DNA of 64,000 nucleotides from Rasiella rasia (GCF_011044175.1 NZ_CP049057.1:1255501-1319500), one strand, 5' to 3'; counted from the stretch's first letter, positions 46,500-54,272 are shown. The notes: generated from the sequence alone by a model not told the origin. Numbers and translations are program-made.

Positions 46500-47318
46500 A
46501 TGAACTTAGAAAAGATTCCGCAGTTAAAACATACCAACTCCAACAACTTTTTTCTACTTGCTGGCCCTTGTGCCATCGAGGGTGAAGATATGGCTTTACG
46601 CATTGCTGAAAAAGTGGTAAGCATTACCGACAAGCTTGAGATACCTTACATTTTCAAAGGAAGTTTCCGAAAAGCGAATCGCAGTCGTATAGACAGTTTT
46701 ACGGGGATTGGCGATGAAAAAGCGCTAAAAATTCTTCGAAAAGTTTCTGAAACATTTAAAGTTCCTACAGTAACCGATATTCACGAAGCTAGTGATGCTG
46801 CGTTAGCTGCCGAATATGTAGATGTATTACAGATTCCGGCCTTTTTAGTGCGCCAAACCGATTTGGTGGTCGCCGCGGCAGAAACGGGCAAAGTTGTAAA
46901 TCTTAAGAAAGGGCAGTTTATGAGCCCCGAGAGTATGCAACATGCCGTAAAAAAGGTAACCGACAGCGGTAACAACCAAGTGTGTATTACAGATCGAGGC
47001 ACCATGTTTGGCTACCAAGACATGATTGTAGATTTTAGAGGTATCCCTACCATGAAACAATATGCTCCCGTTATTTTAGACGTAACGCATAGTCTGCAAC
47101 AACCCAATCAGAGTGTGGGAGTAACAGGTGGGAGACCAGAAATGATAAGTACCATTGCACGAGCAGGAATTGCTACAGGCGCTAACGGACTCTTTATAGA
47201 AACTCATTTTGATCCTGCAAATGCCAAGAGTGACGGTGCCAATATGCTCGATCTTGCCAATTTAGAAAAATTACTCACAGATTTAACAGCCATACGCAAA
47301 ACCATTAACCAGCTGTAA
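46500..47318 (+). CDS. kdsA: 3-deoxy-8-phosphooctulonate synthase (KDO 8-P synthase)
   Basis: 272 aa, normal length. Condenses phosphoenolpyruvate with arabinose 5-phosphate to KDO 8-phosphate for lipid A core synthesis in the cytoplasm. Family segments: LLAGPCAIEGEDMALRIAE, FKGSFRKANRSRIDSFTGIG, VTDIHEASDAA, LQIPAFLVRQTDLVVAAAETG, VNLKKGQFMSPESM, VCITDRGTMFGY, VILDVTHSLQQP, GLFIETHFDPANAKSDGANML. The gene is not grouped with other kds genes here. Its last 14 bp overlap the convergent DUF1801 gene. Confidence 0.95.
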   Translation: MNLEKIPQLKHTNSNNFFLLAGPCAIEGEDMALRIAEKVVSITDKLEIPYIFKGSFRKANRSRIDSFTGIGDEKALKILRKVSETFKVPTVTDIHEASDAALAAEYVDVLQIPAFLVRQTDLVVAAAETGKVVNLKKGQFMSPESMQHAVKKVTDSGNNQVCITDRGTMFGYQDMIVDFRGIPTMKQYAPVILDVTHSLQQPNQSVGVTGGRPEMISTIARAGIATGANGLFIETHFDPANAKSDGANMLDLANLEKLLTDLTAIRKTINQL

Positions 47319-47667
47319 AACCTTTGGTTTTGGTTCTATAGGCCTCCTCAAGGCATTCTATTAAAATTTTGCCATCTATATCCTCGGGTTTGTAATAGCG
47401 TAGTGATTTTACAAATTTTCGCTTTTCAGCAATAAGAACATCTAAATGCACATTAAATGCGGTGCGCGCCCAAAAGCATACATCTAAATACCCTTTTGTA
47501 ACATTTAAATAGCAAATTGGGCAGTCTTCGCTATAATAAATGGGCAATCGCCATTTGTACAGCAAATCGAAATCGGGTAACGTCTGCTCTATATACACTT
47601 GTACTTCAAGCAACATAGACCTAAACGGCTCGGGCTTTTCTAAAATGTATTGCTCTGCTGGATTCAT
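47305..47667 (-). CDS. DUF1801 domain protein
   Basis: 120 aa from MNPAEQYILEKPEPFRSML; a longer frame to 47838 would run through two stem-loops and lacks similarity. DUF1801 (YdhG-like) segments: ILEKPEPFRSMLLEVQVYIEQTLPDFDLLYKWRLPIYY and YLDVCFWARTAF. Small soluble alpha/beta protein, function not established. Directly upstream is a structured leader with a terminator ending 29 nt before the ATG, suggesting control by premature termination. Convergent overlap with kdsA. Confidence 0.8.
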   Translation of the reverse strand: MNPAEQYILEKPEPFRSMLLEVQVYIEQTLPDFDLLYKWRLPIYYSEDCPICYLNVTKGYLDVCFWARTAFNVHLDVLIAEKRKFVKSLRYYKPEDIDGKILIECLEEAYRTKTKGFTAG

Positions 47668-47695
47668 ACGACTAAAATAGTTGTTTCTAGAATAT

Positions 47696-47782
47696 AAAAA
47701 AAGGTCGCCCTGAAGACGACCTTTGTGAAGTACCTTTGTAACTATTGACTCCCCAATCAATAATGACAAAGGTTTTAAAATA
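47696..47782 (-). ncRNA. Attenuator-like leader or small RNA upstream of the DUF1801 gene
   Basis: Read on the minus strand: ACCTTTGT (47773-47766), a 3x3 internal loop, TATTGA/TCAATA inner stem with loop TTGGGGAG, then ACAAAGGT (47739-47732) closing stem P1. After a 5-nt link a second ACAAAGGT (47726-47719) begins inside the left arm of a terminator, stem AAAGGTCG/CGACCTTT (47724-47717 with 47707-47700) followed by seven T. The single ACCTTTGT can pair with either copy of ACAAAGGT, so P1 and terminator disruption exclude each other. A one-mismatch promoter (TTG 47814-47812, 16 nt, TAGTTTTT 47795-47788) would start RNA near 47782. Either a regulated leader or a free sRNA of about 85 nt. Confidence 0.45.
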
Positions 47783-47840
47783 TGGCTAAAAACTATCAGC
47801 TTATTTGTTATCAAAAGTCCAAAAATTTGAAGAACCATAC

Positions 47841-47889
47841 AAGAGGGTTTTTCCTGTATTTTATACAGGAAAAACCCTCTTTTGTTTTA
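47841..47889 (+). terminator. Strong 19-bp hairpin followed by T-tract
   Basis: Arms 47841-47859 and 47863-47881 (AAGAGGGTTTTTCCTGTAT and its exact reverse complement), loop TTT, then TTTGTTTT. On the plus strand this is a strong rho-independent terminator. The only plus-strand gene upstream is kdsA, 520 bp away, whose transcript would run antisense through the DUF1801 gene. It also insulates the downstream operator-controlled module. Confidence 0.75.
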
Positions 47890-47953
47890 TGTTCAGGTTG
47901 TTAATAATTTAATAATTTCTTGAGAAGAGTAGGAAATATGAGAAGTTATACTT

Positions 47954-47972
47954 TACTTTGTTTTTCAAAGTA
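47954..47972. promoter_or_regulatory. Operator copy 1: TACTTTG-N5-CAAAGTA
   Basis: Perfect 7-bp inverted repeat with 5-nt spacer (TTTTT), 7 bp before the ATG at 47980. The left arm overlaps a near-consensus -7 element (TTACTTTG), so a bound protein would block RNA polymerase. The same repeat occurs before the COQ4-like gene. The winged-helix protein encoded between the two sites is the natural candidate to bind it. Confidence 0.65.
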
Positions 47973-47979
47973 CTTTTAT

Positions 47980-48588
47980 ATGAGTGAGCAAGATTATCTA
48001 AAAGACATCAGCGAGATTAAGAATTTGATGAACAAATCGTCTCGATTTATTTCATTGAGTGGTTGGGCCGGAATATTTGCCGGATTATATGCACTTATTG
48101 GAGCTGCAGTAGCCTATTACATAGTTTCAAATTCTGGGAGAGACTATTTAATTTTAGACGGATATGTATTTCAACTTATAGTCTTAGATTTATTTCTAAT
48201 TGCCTTTCTAAGTGTAATCACTGCTATTTTTATTACCACTAGGAGAGCAAAGAAAGACGGTGTGCGTATGTGGGACGCCTCGACCAAGCGGCTGTTATGG
48301 AGTTTTTTAGTTCCTATGATTGCTGGAGGAATTTACATTCTTATTATTCTCAACCAACAAAAATATGGACAGACAGGTGCGTTAATGCTTATATTTTATG
48401 GCCTTGCATTAATTAATGCTTCTAAATATACATTTAGTAACATTAAATATCTTGGTTATACTGAAATCGTCTTAGGGCTTATTTGTGCCTTCTATCCTGG
48501 CTACGGTTTTTGGCTTTGGGTGATTGGTTTTGGAGTTATGCACATTATCTATGGAAGCCTAATGTTAGTTCAAGAAAAAAAGCAGTAG
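47980..48588 (+). CDS. Six-helix membrane protein, partner of winged-helix regulator
   Basis: 202 aa from MSEQDYLKDISEIKNLMNKSSRF; the longer frame from 47920 would start ahead of the operator and is rejected. A soluble N-terminal segment of about 25 residues is followed by about six hydrophobic helices (27-48, 62-86, 108-125, 133-150, 158-172, 176-195). No named family recognised. The stop codon TAG overlaps the GTG start of the regulator by one base, so the two are translationally coupled; it may sense a membrane signal for the regulator (inference). Confidence 0.72.
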   Translation: MSEQDYLKDISEIKNLMNKSSRFISLSGWAGIFAGLYALIGAAVAYYIVSNSGRDYLILDGYVFQLIVLDLFLIAFLSVITAIFITTRRAKKDGVRMWDASTKRLLWSFLVPMIAGGIYILIILNQQKYGQTGALMLIFYGLALINASKYTFSNIKYLGYTEIVLGLICAFYPGYGFWLWVIGFGVMHIIYGSLMLVQEKKQ

Positions 48589-48887
48589 TGGGCATTATAG
48601 ACAACATAAATAAATTATTTGATCACCGCATTCGTTTAGGTATAATGTCTATACTCGTGGTGAACGATGAGGCCGATTTTAATCGGTTAAAAGAACTGCT
48701 AGACGTTACAGACGGTAATTTGGCAAGTCATATAAAAGCCCTAGAAAAAGAGGAATATATTTTAGTAGAAAAACAATTTATTGGTCGTAAACCAAACACC
48801 CGATACAGTGCAACCCCCTTGGGAAAAGCAGAATTTAAAAAGCATATTGATGCCTTAGAAAAGATTATTCACAAAAACAAAGCATAG
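48588..48887 (+). CDS. Winged-helix transcriptional regulator (HTH_34 type)
   Basis: 99 aa from a GTG at 48588 that shares a base with the previous stop (TAGTG). The start is set by relatives that begin GIIxNxNKxFxxRxRLGIMSIL. The body LLDVTDGNLASHIKALEKEEYILVEKQFIGRKPNTRYSATPLGKAEF is a MarR/ArsR-like winged helix (PF13601-like) with recognition helix near NLASHIKALE. No sensor domain is fused. It is flanked by two identical inverted-repeat operators, so autoregulation plus control of the CreD-containing unit is likely (inference). Confidence 0.85.
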   Translation: MGIIDNINKLFDHRIRLGIMSILVVNDEADFNRLKELLDVTDGNLASHIKALEKEEYILVEKQFIGRKPNTRYSATPLGKAEFKKHIDALEKIIHKNKA

Positions 48888-48903
48888 CGAAAGCTATTTT
48901 TTT
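48884..48903 (+). terminator. Short GAAA-loop terminator after the regulator gene
   Basis: ATAGC-GAAA-GCTAT followed by a run of seven T. The hairpin begins inside the regulator stop codon. The stem is only 5 bp but has a stable GNRA loop, and it separates the regulator unit from the operator-controlled unit downstream. Confidence 0.55.
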
Positions 48904-48910
48904 AAACACT

Positions 48911-48929
48911 TACTTTGAAATACAAAGTA
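48911..48929. promoter_or_regulatory. Operator copy 2: TACTTTG-N5-CAAAGTA
   Basis: Same perfect inverted repeat as at 47954, spacer AAATA, 4 bp before the COQ4-like ATG at 48934. Both copies are followed by CTTT(TAT)ATG, so position relative to the start is also conserved. The left arm overlaps TTACTTTG, a near-match to the -7 element. Confidence 0.65.
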
Positions 48930-48933
48930 CTTT

Positions 48934-49446
48934 ATGAAAAAGATTAGAAAACAACTTATTAATTGGCTCTTCGAAAAATCCATGATGCTTTATTGCAGGT
49001 TTAAGAATAAACAAGCTTGGAATATTACAACAGAAGAATTGTTACAAATGTCCCACCATACCTTTGGTCATCATTTAGGAACGTTTTTAAATCAAAATGG
49101 ATTTGAGCTCATTCCGAAGGTAGAACGCCACGACGCCTACCACGTGCTTACCGGTATGGGCACCACCGTAGAAGAGGAAATTGCCCTACAATACATCTGC
49201 TTTGCAAATGGCAAGCGTACCCCCTACTTATTTGGCGTCTTACTTTTAGGCACATTAATATTACCCGATTATGCTTCCCTTTACATAAAAGCATATCGCT
49301 TCGGGAAAAATGCCCGAACATTCCATCATTTCGATTATAAACAAGTGCTTCCAGTACCGTTCCACCAATTTCAGGACATGATTTTTTCAGAAGCAATGAG
49401 AAAACAATTTATAACGTATAAATCCACTCAAATTTCAGCTATATGA
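48934..49446 (+). CDS. COQ4-like protein
   Basis: 170 aa. Carries the Coq4 metal motif HDxxH-x11-E: H66, D67, H70 and E82 in ERHDAYHVLTG...VEEE. In mitochondria and some bacteria Coq4 acts in ubiquinone synthesis, decarboxylating and hydroxylating a ring intermediate. Flavobacteria use menaquinone, so a different substrate is likely here. It opens the operator-controlled unit and overlaps the next small gene by 4 bp (ATGA). Confidence 0.78.
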   Translation: MKKIRKQLINWLFEKSMMLYCRFKNKQAWNITTEELLQMSHHTFGHHLGTFLNQNGFELIPKVERHDAYHVLTGMGTTVEEEIALQYICFANGKRTPYLFGVLLLGTLILPDYASLYIKAYRFGKNARTFHHFDYKQVLPVPFHQFQDMIFSEAMRKQFITYKSTQISAI

Positions 49447-49733
49447 ACACTTTACAAACTTCTTCAGCCATTGCCATAGTCTCATTCACCTTAGGCACCA
49501 TATTATTTCTATTGCAATTGGTAAGCGTAGACAATCACAATCTGCCAATGCTTGGCTTTTACTATGTATGCATTGCCATAGTAGTAAACCTAATTGTTCT
49601 CTTAGCACTTGCCGTAAAACTGTTTATAGTAAAACAGAAAGTAGCGATTTTAAAGTCTATGGCAATCATTGTTATAAATGCCCCAATAGCTTACGCATAC
49701 GCATACATCTTATTTGAATATTCATTTATCTAA
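49443..49733 (+). CDS. Small three-helix membrane protein
   Basis: 96 aa with three hydrophobic segments (about 8-26, 34-58, 69-90). Start ATGA overlaps the COQ4-like stop, 12 bp before the CreD gene, so it is part of the same transcript. No family recognised; its position suggests an accessory subunit of the CreD module. Confidence 0.7.
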   Translation: MNTLQTSSAIAIVSFTLGTILFLLQLVSVDNHNLPMLGFYYVCIAIVVNLIVLLALAVKLFIVKQKVAILKSMAIIVINAPIAYAYAYILFEYSFI

Positions 49734-49745
49734 AATCACAGTATC

Positions 49746-51104
49746 ATGGAACAGAAAAAAAACAGATTTGGAAACTGGTTACGCAACTCAATCACCGCTC
49801 GCATGCTCGTAGTGGGGTTTTTACTATTGGTTTTACTAATCCCTTTAGAATTTGTACAATCGCTTATTTATGAACGTTCTCTAAGGCAAGCACAAGTAGT
49901 TAGAGAAATTAATGAAAAATGGGGAAACGAAGTTGTGCTTTCTGGCCCTATGCTGAAAGTTCCTTACAAAACCTACAAAGAAGAACGCGTGTTTATTGAG
50001 CAAACAAAAACCTATCAGACCATCACAGAAACCATCGTAAAATACGCGTATATGTTACCCGAAACGTTAAACATAAACGCCGCGGCAAATAGCAAAGAAG
50101 AGCCACTTAAGCGGGGCATTTATGAATCTGTGGTCTACACTGCCGACATGGATATTACGGGTACTTTTACCGCGATTAATTTAACTGATCAAAACATCGC
50201 AGACGACGCTATTTTATGGGACAAAATTTCGGTGGTTCTTATGACTTCAAACCTTAAAGGAATTAGAAATACCATGGAAATTTCTATAGGCAGCGATCAT
50301 TTAGAACTCGCCCCTAAGTTTTCTAACAATTATCTAAACACACTAGAAAGTAAGGCAATTTCCGAAGCAACGGCAAAAACAGATCAGCCCATTTCCTTTT
50401 CTAGCAGCATGAAAGTTAATGGTAGCGAATATTTACAGTTTATCCCGGTAGGGAAAGAAACCAAAGTTAACATGACCTCTAATTGGCCATCGCCAAGTTT
50501 TAATGGACGATACTTGCCAGTAGATGGATCACGAGAGATTACAGAAAACGGATTTAAAGCAGCCTGGGAGGTATTTCAAATTAACCGCCAGTTTGAACAG
50601 GTGTTTTTAAATACTATTCCAGACTTAAAAAGTTTTGCCTTTGGTACCAATCTTATTATACCCATAGACGAATATCAAAAAAGTGAGCGCACCGCCAAGT
50701 ATGGCTTTATGGTAATAGGTCTTACGTTGCTTGTTTTCTTGCTTATTCAACTCGTTAGCAAACTTTATATTCATCCATTTCAATACGTAATGATTGGTTT
50801 GGCCTTGGTCATGTTTTATACCTTACTCATCTCTATTAGCGAGCATAGTAGCTTTTTAAAAGCCTATGCCATAGCAGCGGTATCGGTACTCGCCCTTGTT
50901 ACAATATACTCAAGAGCGATATTAAAAGGGTTCAAATTTCCGTTGTTAGTATGTCTTTCTTTAGCATCGTTGTACGGATTTATTTATGTTATTATCCAGC
51001 TTGAAAATTATGCTTTGTTAGTTGGCAGCATTGGTCTTTTTGCAATTCTTGCTATAATTATGTTCGCTTCGCGGAAAATTGACTGGGGGAACGGAAACGA
51101 ATGA
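49746..51104 (+). CDS. creD: CreD-family inner-membrane protein
   Basis: 452 aa. One N-terminal helix (about 18-37), a periplasmic domain of about 270 residues with the family segments EFVQSLIYERSLRQAQVVREI, WGNEVVLSGPMLKVPY and FNGRYLPVDGSREI, then about five C-terminal helices (from VIGLTLLVFLLIQLVSKL). In enterobacteria CreD is induced by the CreBC two-component system and affects envelope integrity and beta-lactam response. Here no CreBC is present and a winged-helix protein with dedicated operators appears to take over control. Confidence 0.88.
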   Translation: MEQKKNRFGNWLRNSITARMLVVGFLLLVLLIPLEFVQSLIYERSLRQAQVVREINEKWGNEVVLSGPMLKVPYKTYKEERVFIEQTKTYQTITETIVKYAYMLPETLNINAAANSKEEPLKRGIYESVVYTADMDITGTFTAINLTDQNIADDAILWDKISVVLMTSNLKGIRNTMEISIGSDHLELAPKFSNNYLNTLESKAISEATAKTDQPISFSSSMKVNGSEYLQFIPVGKETKVNMTSNWPSPSFNGRYLPVDGSREITENGFKAAWEVFQINRQFEQVFLNTIPDLKSFAFGTNLIIPIDEYQKSERTAKYGFMVIGLTLLVFLLIQLVSKLYIHPFQYVMIGLALVMFYTLLISISEHSSFLKAYAIAAVSVLALVTIYSRAILKGFKFPLLVCLSLASLYGFIYVIIQLENYALLVGSIGLFAILAIIMFASRKIDWGNGNE

Positions 51105-51118
51105 AACAAGAAATTAAA

Positions 51119-51171
51119 TTGTCAGGCTGGATTCAGTTAAAATAACTGTTCAACTGAAATAAGCCTGACAA
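51119..51171 (+). other. Two-part stem-loop between creD and the DUF2809 gene
   Basis: Outer stem TTGTCAGGCT/AGCCTGACAA (10 bp), 3x3 internal loop, inner stem TTCAGTT/AACTGAA (7 bp), 13-nt loop. The loop contains AACTG, so an alternative hairpin CAGTT/AACTG excludes the inner stem. No T-run follows. Could be a processing or attenuation site that lowers expression of the distal genes. Confidence 0.6.
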
Positions 51172-51190
51172 TACTACGCACAACTACTAA

Positions 51191-51565
51191 ATGACTAAAA
51201 CAATGAAACGCACCTTAACCTTTTTCATCTTACTGCTAGTAACCGAAGTAGCCATTGCTATTTTTCACTTCCACAAATTCATTAGAGGCTTTGTGGGAGA
51301 TGTACTGGTCATTCCGTTGTTGTACTATTTCTTACGAATTTTTATAAAATGGCGAACAGTGTACCTTTTAGGAGCTGTTTTAGCCATTGCTTTAGGTATT
51401 GAACTACTACAATACTCAGGGCTATTTCAACACTTAAACATACAATCACCACTACTTAAAATAGTGCTGGGCACCACCTTCGACTGGAAAGACATTTTGG
51501 CTTATGGAGTAGGTGGTGTTCTCACACTATTATTAGAAAAAAATCAAGCTTATGGAAAAGATTAA
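51191..51565 (+). CDS. DUF2809 family membrane protein
   Basis: 124 aa (an ATG four codons in is equally possible). Four hydrophobic helices and the family segments FHKFIRGFVGDVLVIPLLYYFLR and FDWKDILAYGVGGVLTLLLE. DUF2809 proteins are small bacterial membrane proteins of unknown role. It is 86 bp after creD across a stem-loop, and its end overlaps the DUF1361 gene by 14 bp. Confidence 0.8.
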   Translation: MTKTMKRTLTFFILLLVTEVAIAIFHFHKFIRGFVGDVLVIPLLYYFLRIFIKWRTVYLLGAVLAIALGIELLQYSGLFQHLNIQSPLLKIVLGTTFDWKDILAYGVGGVLTLLLEKNQAYGKD

Positions 51566-52229
51566 AAACTTTATAAACACACACTTTTACACCCTGTTTC
51601 CACTTATTGCGATAACGGTGGTAAGTCTATTTGCATTAATGATTCGGCTTAAAATTACACACTCATTTTTCTTTTTATTTCTAGTGTGGAATCTCTTTCT
51701 AGCTGTCATTCCCTTTGTACTATCTTTTATACTTCTTCAGTATCGAAACGCTTCAAAAATAGCAGTGAGCATTGTTTTTATAGTTTGGCTATTGTTTCTT
51801 CCAAATGCGCCCTACATACTTACAGACCTTATTCACTTACAACATAGTAAAGCCACATTACTAGGTTTTGACGCCCTGCTAATAGGCTTATTTGCCATTG
51901 GTGGCATGCTTTGTTATTTGCAATCTATGTTTCAAATGGAAGCCATAGCAACTCGCTTTCTTGCTAGAAAGTATAGAAAATGGATGTTACTTGCAATTCC
52001 CTTTTTAACAGGATTTGGTATTTATCTAGGACGTTTTTTACGCTTTAACTCATGGGACATACTTCAAGACCCAATCTCACTAGTTGTAGAAGTCACACAA
52101 ATTATAATTAAACCAAGCCAACATATGGGAGCGTGGATCGTAACTATAGGATTTGGATGTTTTTTATGGGTTGGGTATGTATTTTACAAAAAGATAAGTC
52201 TCAGAAAAAATGTACTACGGAGTCATTAA
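51552..52229 (+). CDS. DUF1361 family membrane protein
   Basis: 225 aa with about six or seven helices. Family segment FLPNAPYILTDLIHL is clear, with GIYLGRFLRFNSWDI later. DUF1361 proteins are integral membrane proteins of unknown function. The start overlaps the DUF2809 gene by 14 bp; the two often travel together. The gene is followed by a 16-bp AT-only palindrome (AATTTTTTAAAAAATT) at about 52235-52250. Confidence 0.82.
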   Translation: MEKIKNFINTHFYTLFPLIAITVVSLFALMIRLKITHSFFFLFLVWNLFLAVIPFVLSFILLQYRNASKIAVSIVFIVWLLFLPNAPYILTDLIHLQHSKATLLGFDALLIGLFAIGGMLCYLQSMFQMEAIATRFLARKYRKWMLLAIPFLTGFGIYLGRFLRFNSWDILQDPISLVVEVTQIIIKPSQHMGAWIVTIGFGCFLWVGYVFYKKISLRKNVLRSH

Positions 52230-52301
52230 TTCCAAATTTTTTAAAAAATTATTTTAGGGTTCACCATCATTTACGGTATCTTTCAAAAAAAAAGTAAATT
52301 C

Positions 52302-54272
52302 ATGGTGTTTCAGCAGTATTTTCTGGCAATTTTATTCATTACAACTTCAATTTCGAGCTTCGGACAAACACGGCAAACAGCAGATTTTGGCAATCCAACA
52401 AGTTTAGAGCTTACTATGACCTCTTATCCCAATGATAGTGAAGCTGCGGGTGTTGTGTTGTTTGAGAAAGGAAAAACCTATGTAAAATTGGTTGGTAATT
52501 ATGTGCGATTGATAAAAGAAGTACATAGAAAAACAAAAGTGTTAGATGCCAAAAACTTTACAGCTGCGAGTGTTGGTATTCCATACTATATTGGAAGTAC
52601 AAGTAAAGAAAAAGTCACTAATGTGGAAGCCATTACGCACAATAAGGGCGTAAAAAAATATGTAGCAAAAGATGCCTATTTCACAACAAATGAAGTTAAC
52701 CAATGGAACCTTAAACGGTTTACATTTCCTGATGTGCAAGATGGTAGTGTCTTAGAATACCGCTACACCATAGAATCACCCTTTTTTGGATACTTAGACG
52801 GTTGGGATTTTCAGAGTACCATGCCAAAAGTATACACAGAATTTGTTTCGGAAATACCAGGAAACTATAATTATAGAAGGTCTTTAGTAGGAACGCTGAA
52901 ACTTGAAGTAAACGAAGTTTCATTAAAAGAAGACTGCTTTTTTATACCTAGTTATGAAGTAAACGCAGATTGTGAAGTAGCTGTTTATGCAATGAAAGAT
53001 GTACCTGCCTTTAAGAAGGAATCTTACATGCTTTCTGAAAAAAACTACATGGCACGTGTGGGATACGAGTTAAAAGAATACTACGACTTTAAAGGTAACA
53101 AAACCGAAGTTAGCAAAGAGTGGAAGGATGTTGACAAAGAGTTTAGAACCGACAAAGATTTAGGTCGTCAATTGGGATCTAAAAATTTCTTTGAAAATAA
53201 GTTGCCGCCAGCCCTACTTTCTGAAGCCGATCCTTTAGCAAAAGCCAAGGGTATTTTCTACTTTATACAACAGCATTTTAACTACAATGGCAAACAGCGA
53301 ATTTTATCAGACATACGTGTGAAAGAAGCCTTTGAGGAAAAAGTGGGCAATAGTAGCGAAATAAATTTATCGCTTGTAAATGCGTTAAATGTAGCCAACT
53401 TAGATGCCAAAGTAGCCCTTATCGCTACTAGAAGTCATGCGTTACCCACCAAGCTATACCCGGTGCTTACCGATTTTAATTATGCTATAGTATATCTAAA
53501 AATTGGAGATAAGGAATACCTATTAGATGCCACCAGCAAATATATACCCTTCGGCTTTTTGCCTTCAGAAGCTTTAAATCACCAAGCCCGAGTGTTAGAT
53601 TTAAAAGAGGGTAGTTTTTGGGTAGATATTGTTCCTGAGAAGAAGAATGTAGAATACATTAATGCGCAGCTAGAATTAACAGAAGAAAATACTATTACTG
53701 GTAAAGTTGCAGAAACCTATGTTGGATATCCATCGGTTGTAGAACGCATAGCAATTGCTTCTTATGGCAGTAATGAATTTAAAAATGAAAAGCAAAAATA
53801 TATTGAAGATGCGACTATCTCATCACTTAACATTGAGCACTTAAATAATCTTTCAGAAAACTTAAAGGAGACCTATACTATTGAAATAAGTCCAGAACTC
53901 GCAGGTGGAAAGTGGTATGTCTCACCTTTCTTTCTAACTAATTTTTATAATGAAAATCCGTTTAAGCTCACAGACCGTACCTACCCAGTAGATTTCGGGT
54001 ATCCTGTATCGCAGACTTTTTTAATGAGCCTCGACTTAAAAGGCAAATACAATGTTGTAGAGACTCCCCAAAACACTATTGTTAAGCTTCCTAACGGTGC
54101 TGGCGAATGTAGTGTAGTCTACGGCAATACTGGCGATAAAATCACGGTTCGATTTAGTTTTAAACTCAACCAATATTATTTTACACCAGAAAAATATAAA
54201 AGTTTGCAAGACTTTTTTGACACGGTAGTAACTATGTTAAATAAGGAAGTGATGGTATTAGAAAAAATTTAA
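52302..54272 (+). CDS. DUF3857/transglutaminase-like secreted protein
   Basis: 656 aa. Signal peptide MVFQQYFLAILFITTSISSFG. An N-terminal DUF3857 domain (about 55-230, with DARNFTAA-like and GSVLEYRYTIESP segments) is followed by a transglutaminase-like region (about 285-400: AKGIFYFIQQHFNYNGKQ, SEINLSLVNALNVANLDAKVALIATR, YLLDATSKYIPFG). The usual catalytic Cys before the VNAL segment appears replaced (NSSEINLSLVNAL), while the Asp in YLLDAT remains, so it is likely non-catalytic. C-terminal DUF3858-like end. Function unknown. Convergent 4-bp overlap with the dehydrogenase gene. Confidence 0.8.
   Translation: MVFQQYFLAILFITTSISSFGQTRQTADFGNPTSLELTMTSYPNDSEAAGVVLFEKGKTYVKLVGNYVRLIKEVHRKTKVLDAKNFTAASVGIPYYIGSTSKEKVTNVEAITHNKGVKKYVAKDAYFTTNEVNQWNLKRFTFPDVQDGSVLEYRYTIESPFFGYLDGWDFQSTMPKVYTEFVSEIPGNYNYRRSLVGTLKLEVNEVSLKEDCFFIPSYEVNADCEVAVYAMKDVPAFKKESYMLSEKNYMARVGYELKEYYDFKGNKTEVSKEWKDVDKEFRTDKDLGRQLGSKNFFENKLPPALLSEADPLAKAKGIFYFIQQHFNYNGKQRILSDIRVKEAFEEKVGNSSEINLSLVNALNVANLDAKVALIATRSHALPTKLYPVLTDFNYAIVYLKIGDKEYLLDATSKYIPFGFLPSEALNHQARVLDLKEGSFWVDIVPEKKNVEYINAQLELTEENTITGKVAETYVGYPSVVERIAIASYGSNEFKNEKQKYIEDATISSLNIEHLNNLSENLKETYTIEISPELAGGKWYVSPFFLTNFYNENPFKLTDRTYPVDFGYPVSQTFLMSLDLKGKYNVVETPQNTIVKLPNGAGECSVVYGNTGDKITVRFSFKLNQYYFTPEKYKSLQDFFDTVVTMLNKEVMVLEKI

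Noticed and set aside
47668-47838. N-terminal extension of the DUF1801 protein
   Set aside because: The extra residues are translated from two stem-loops including a terminator; relatives start at MNPAEQ.
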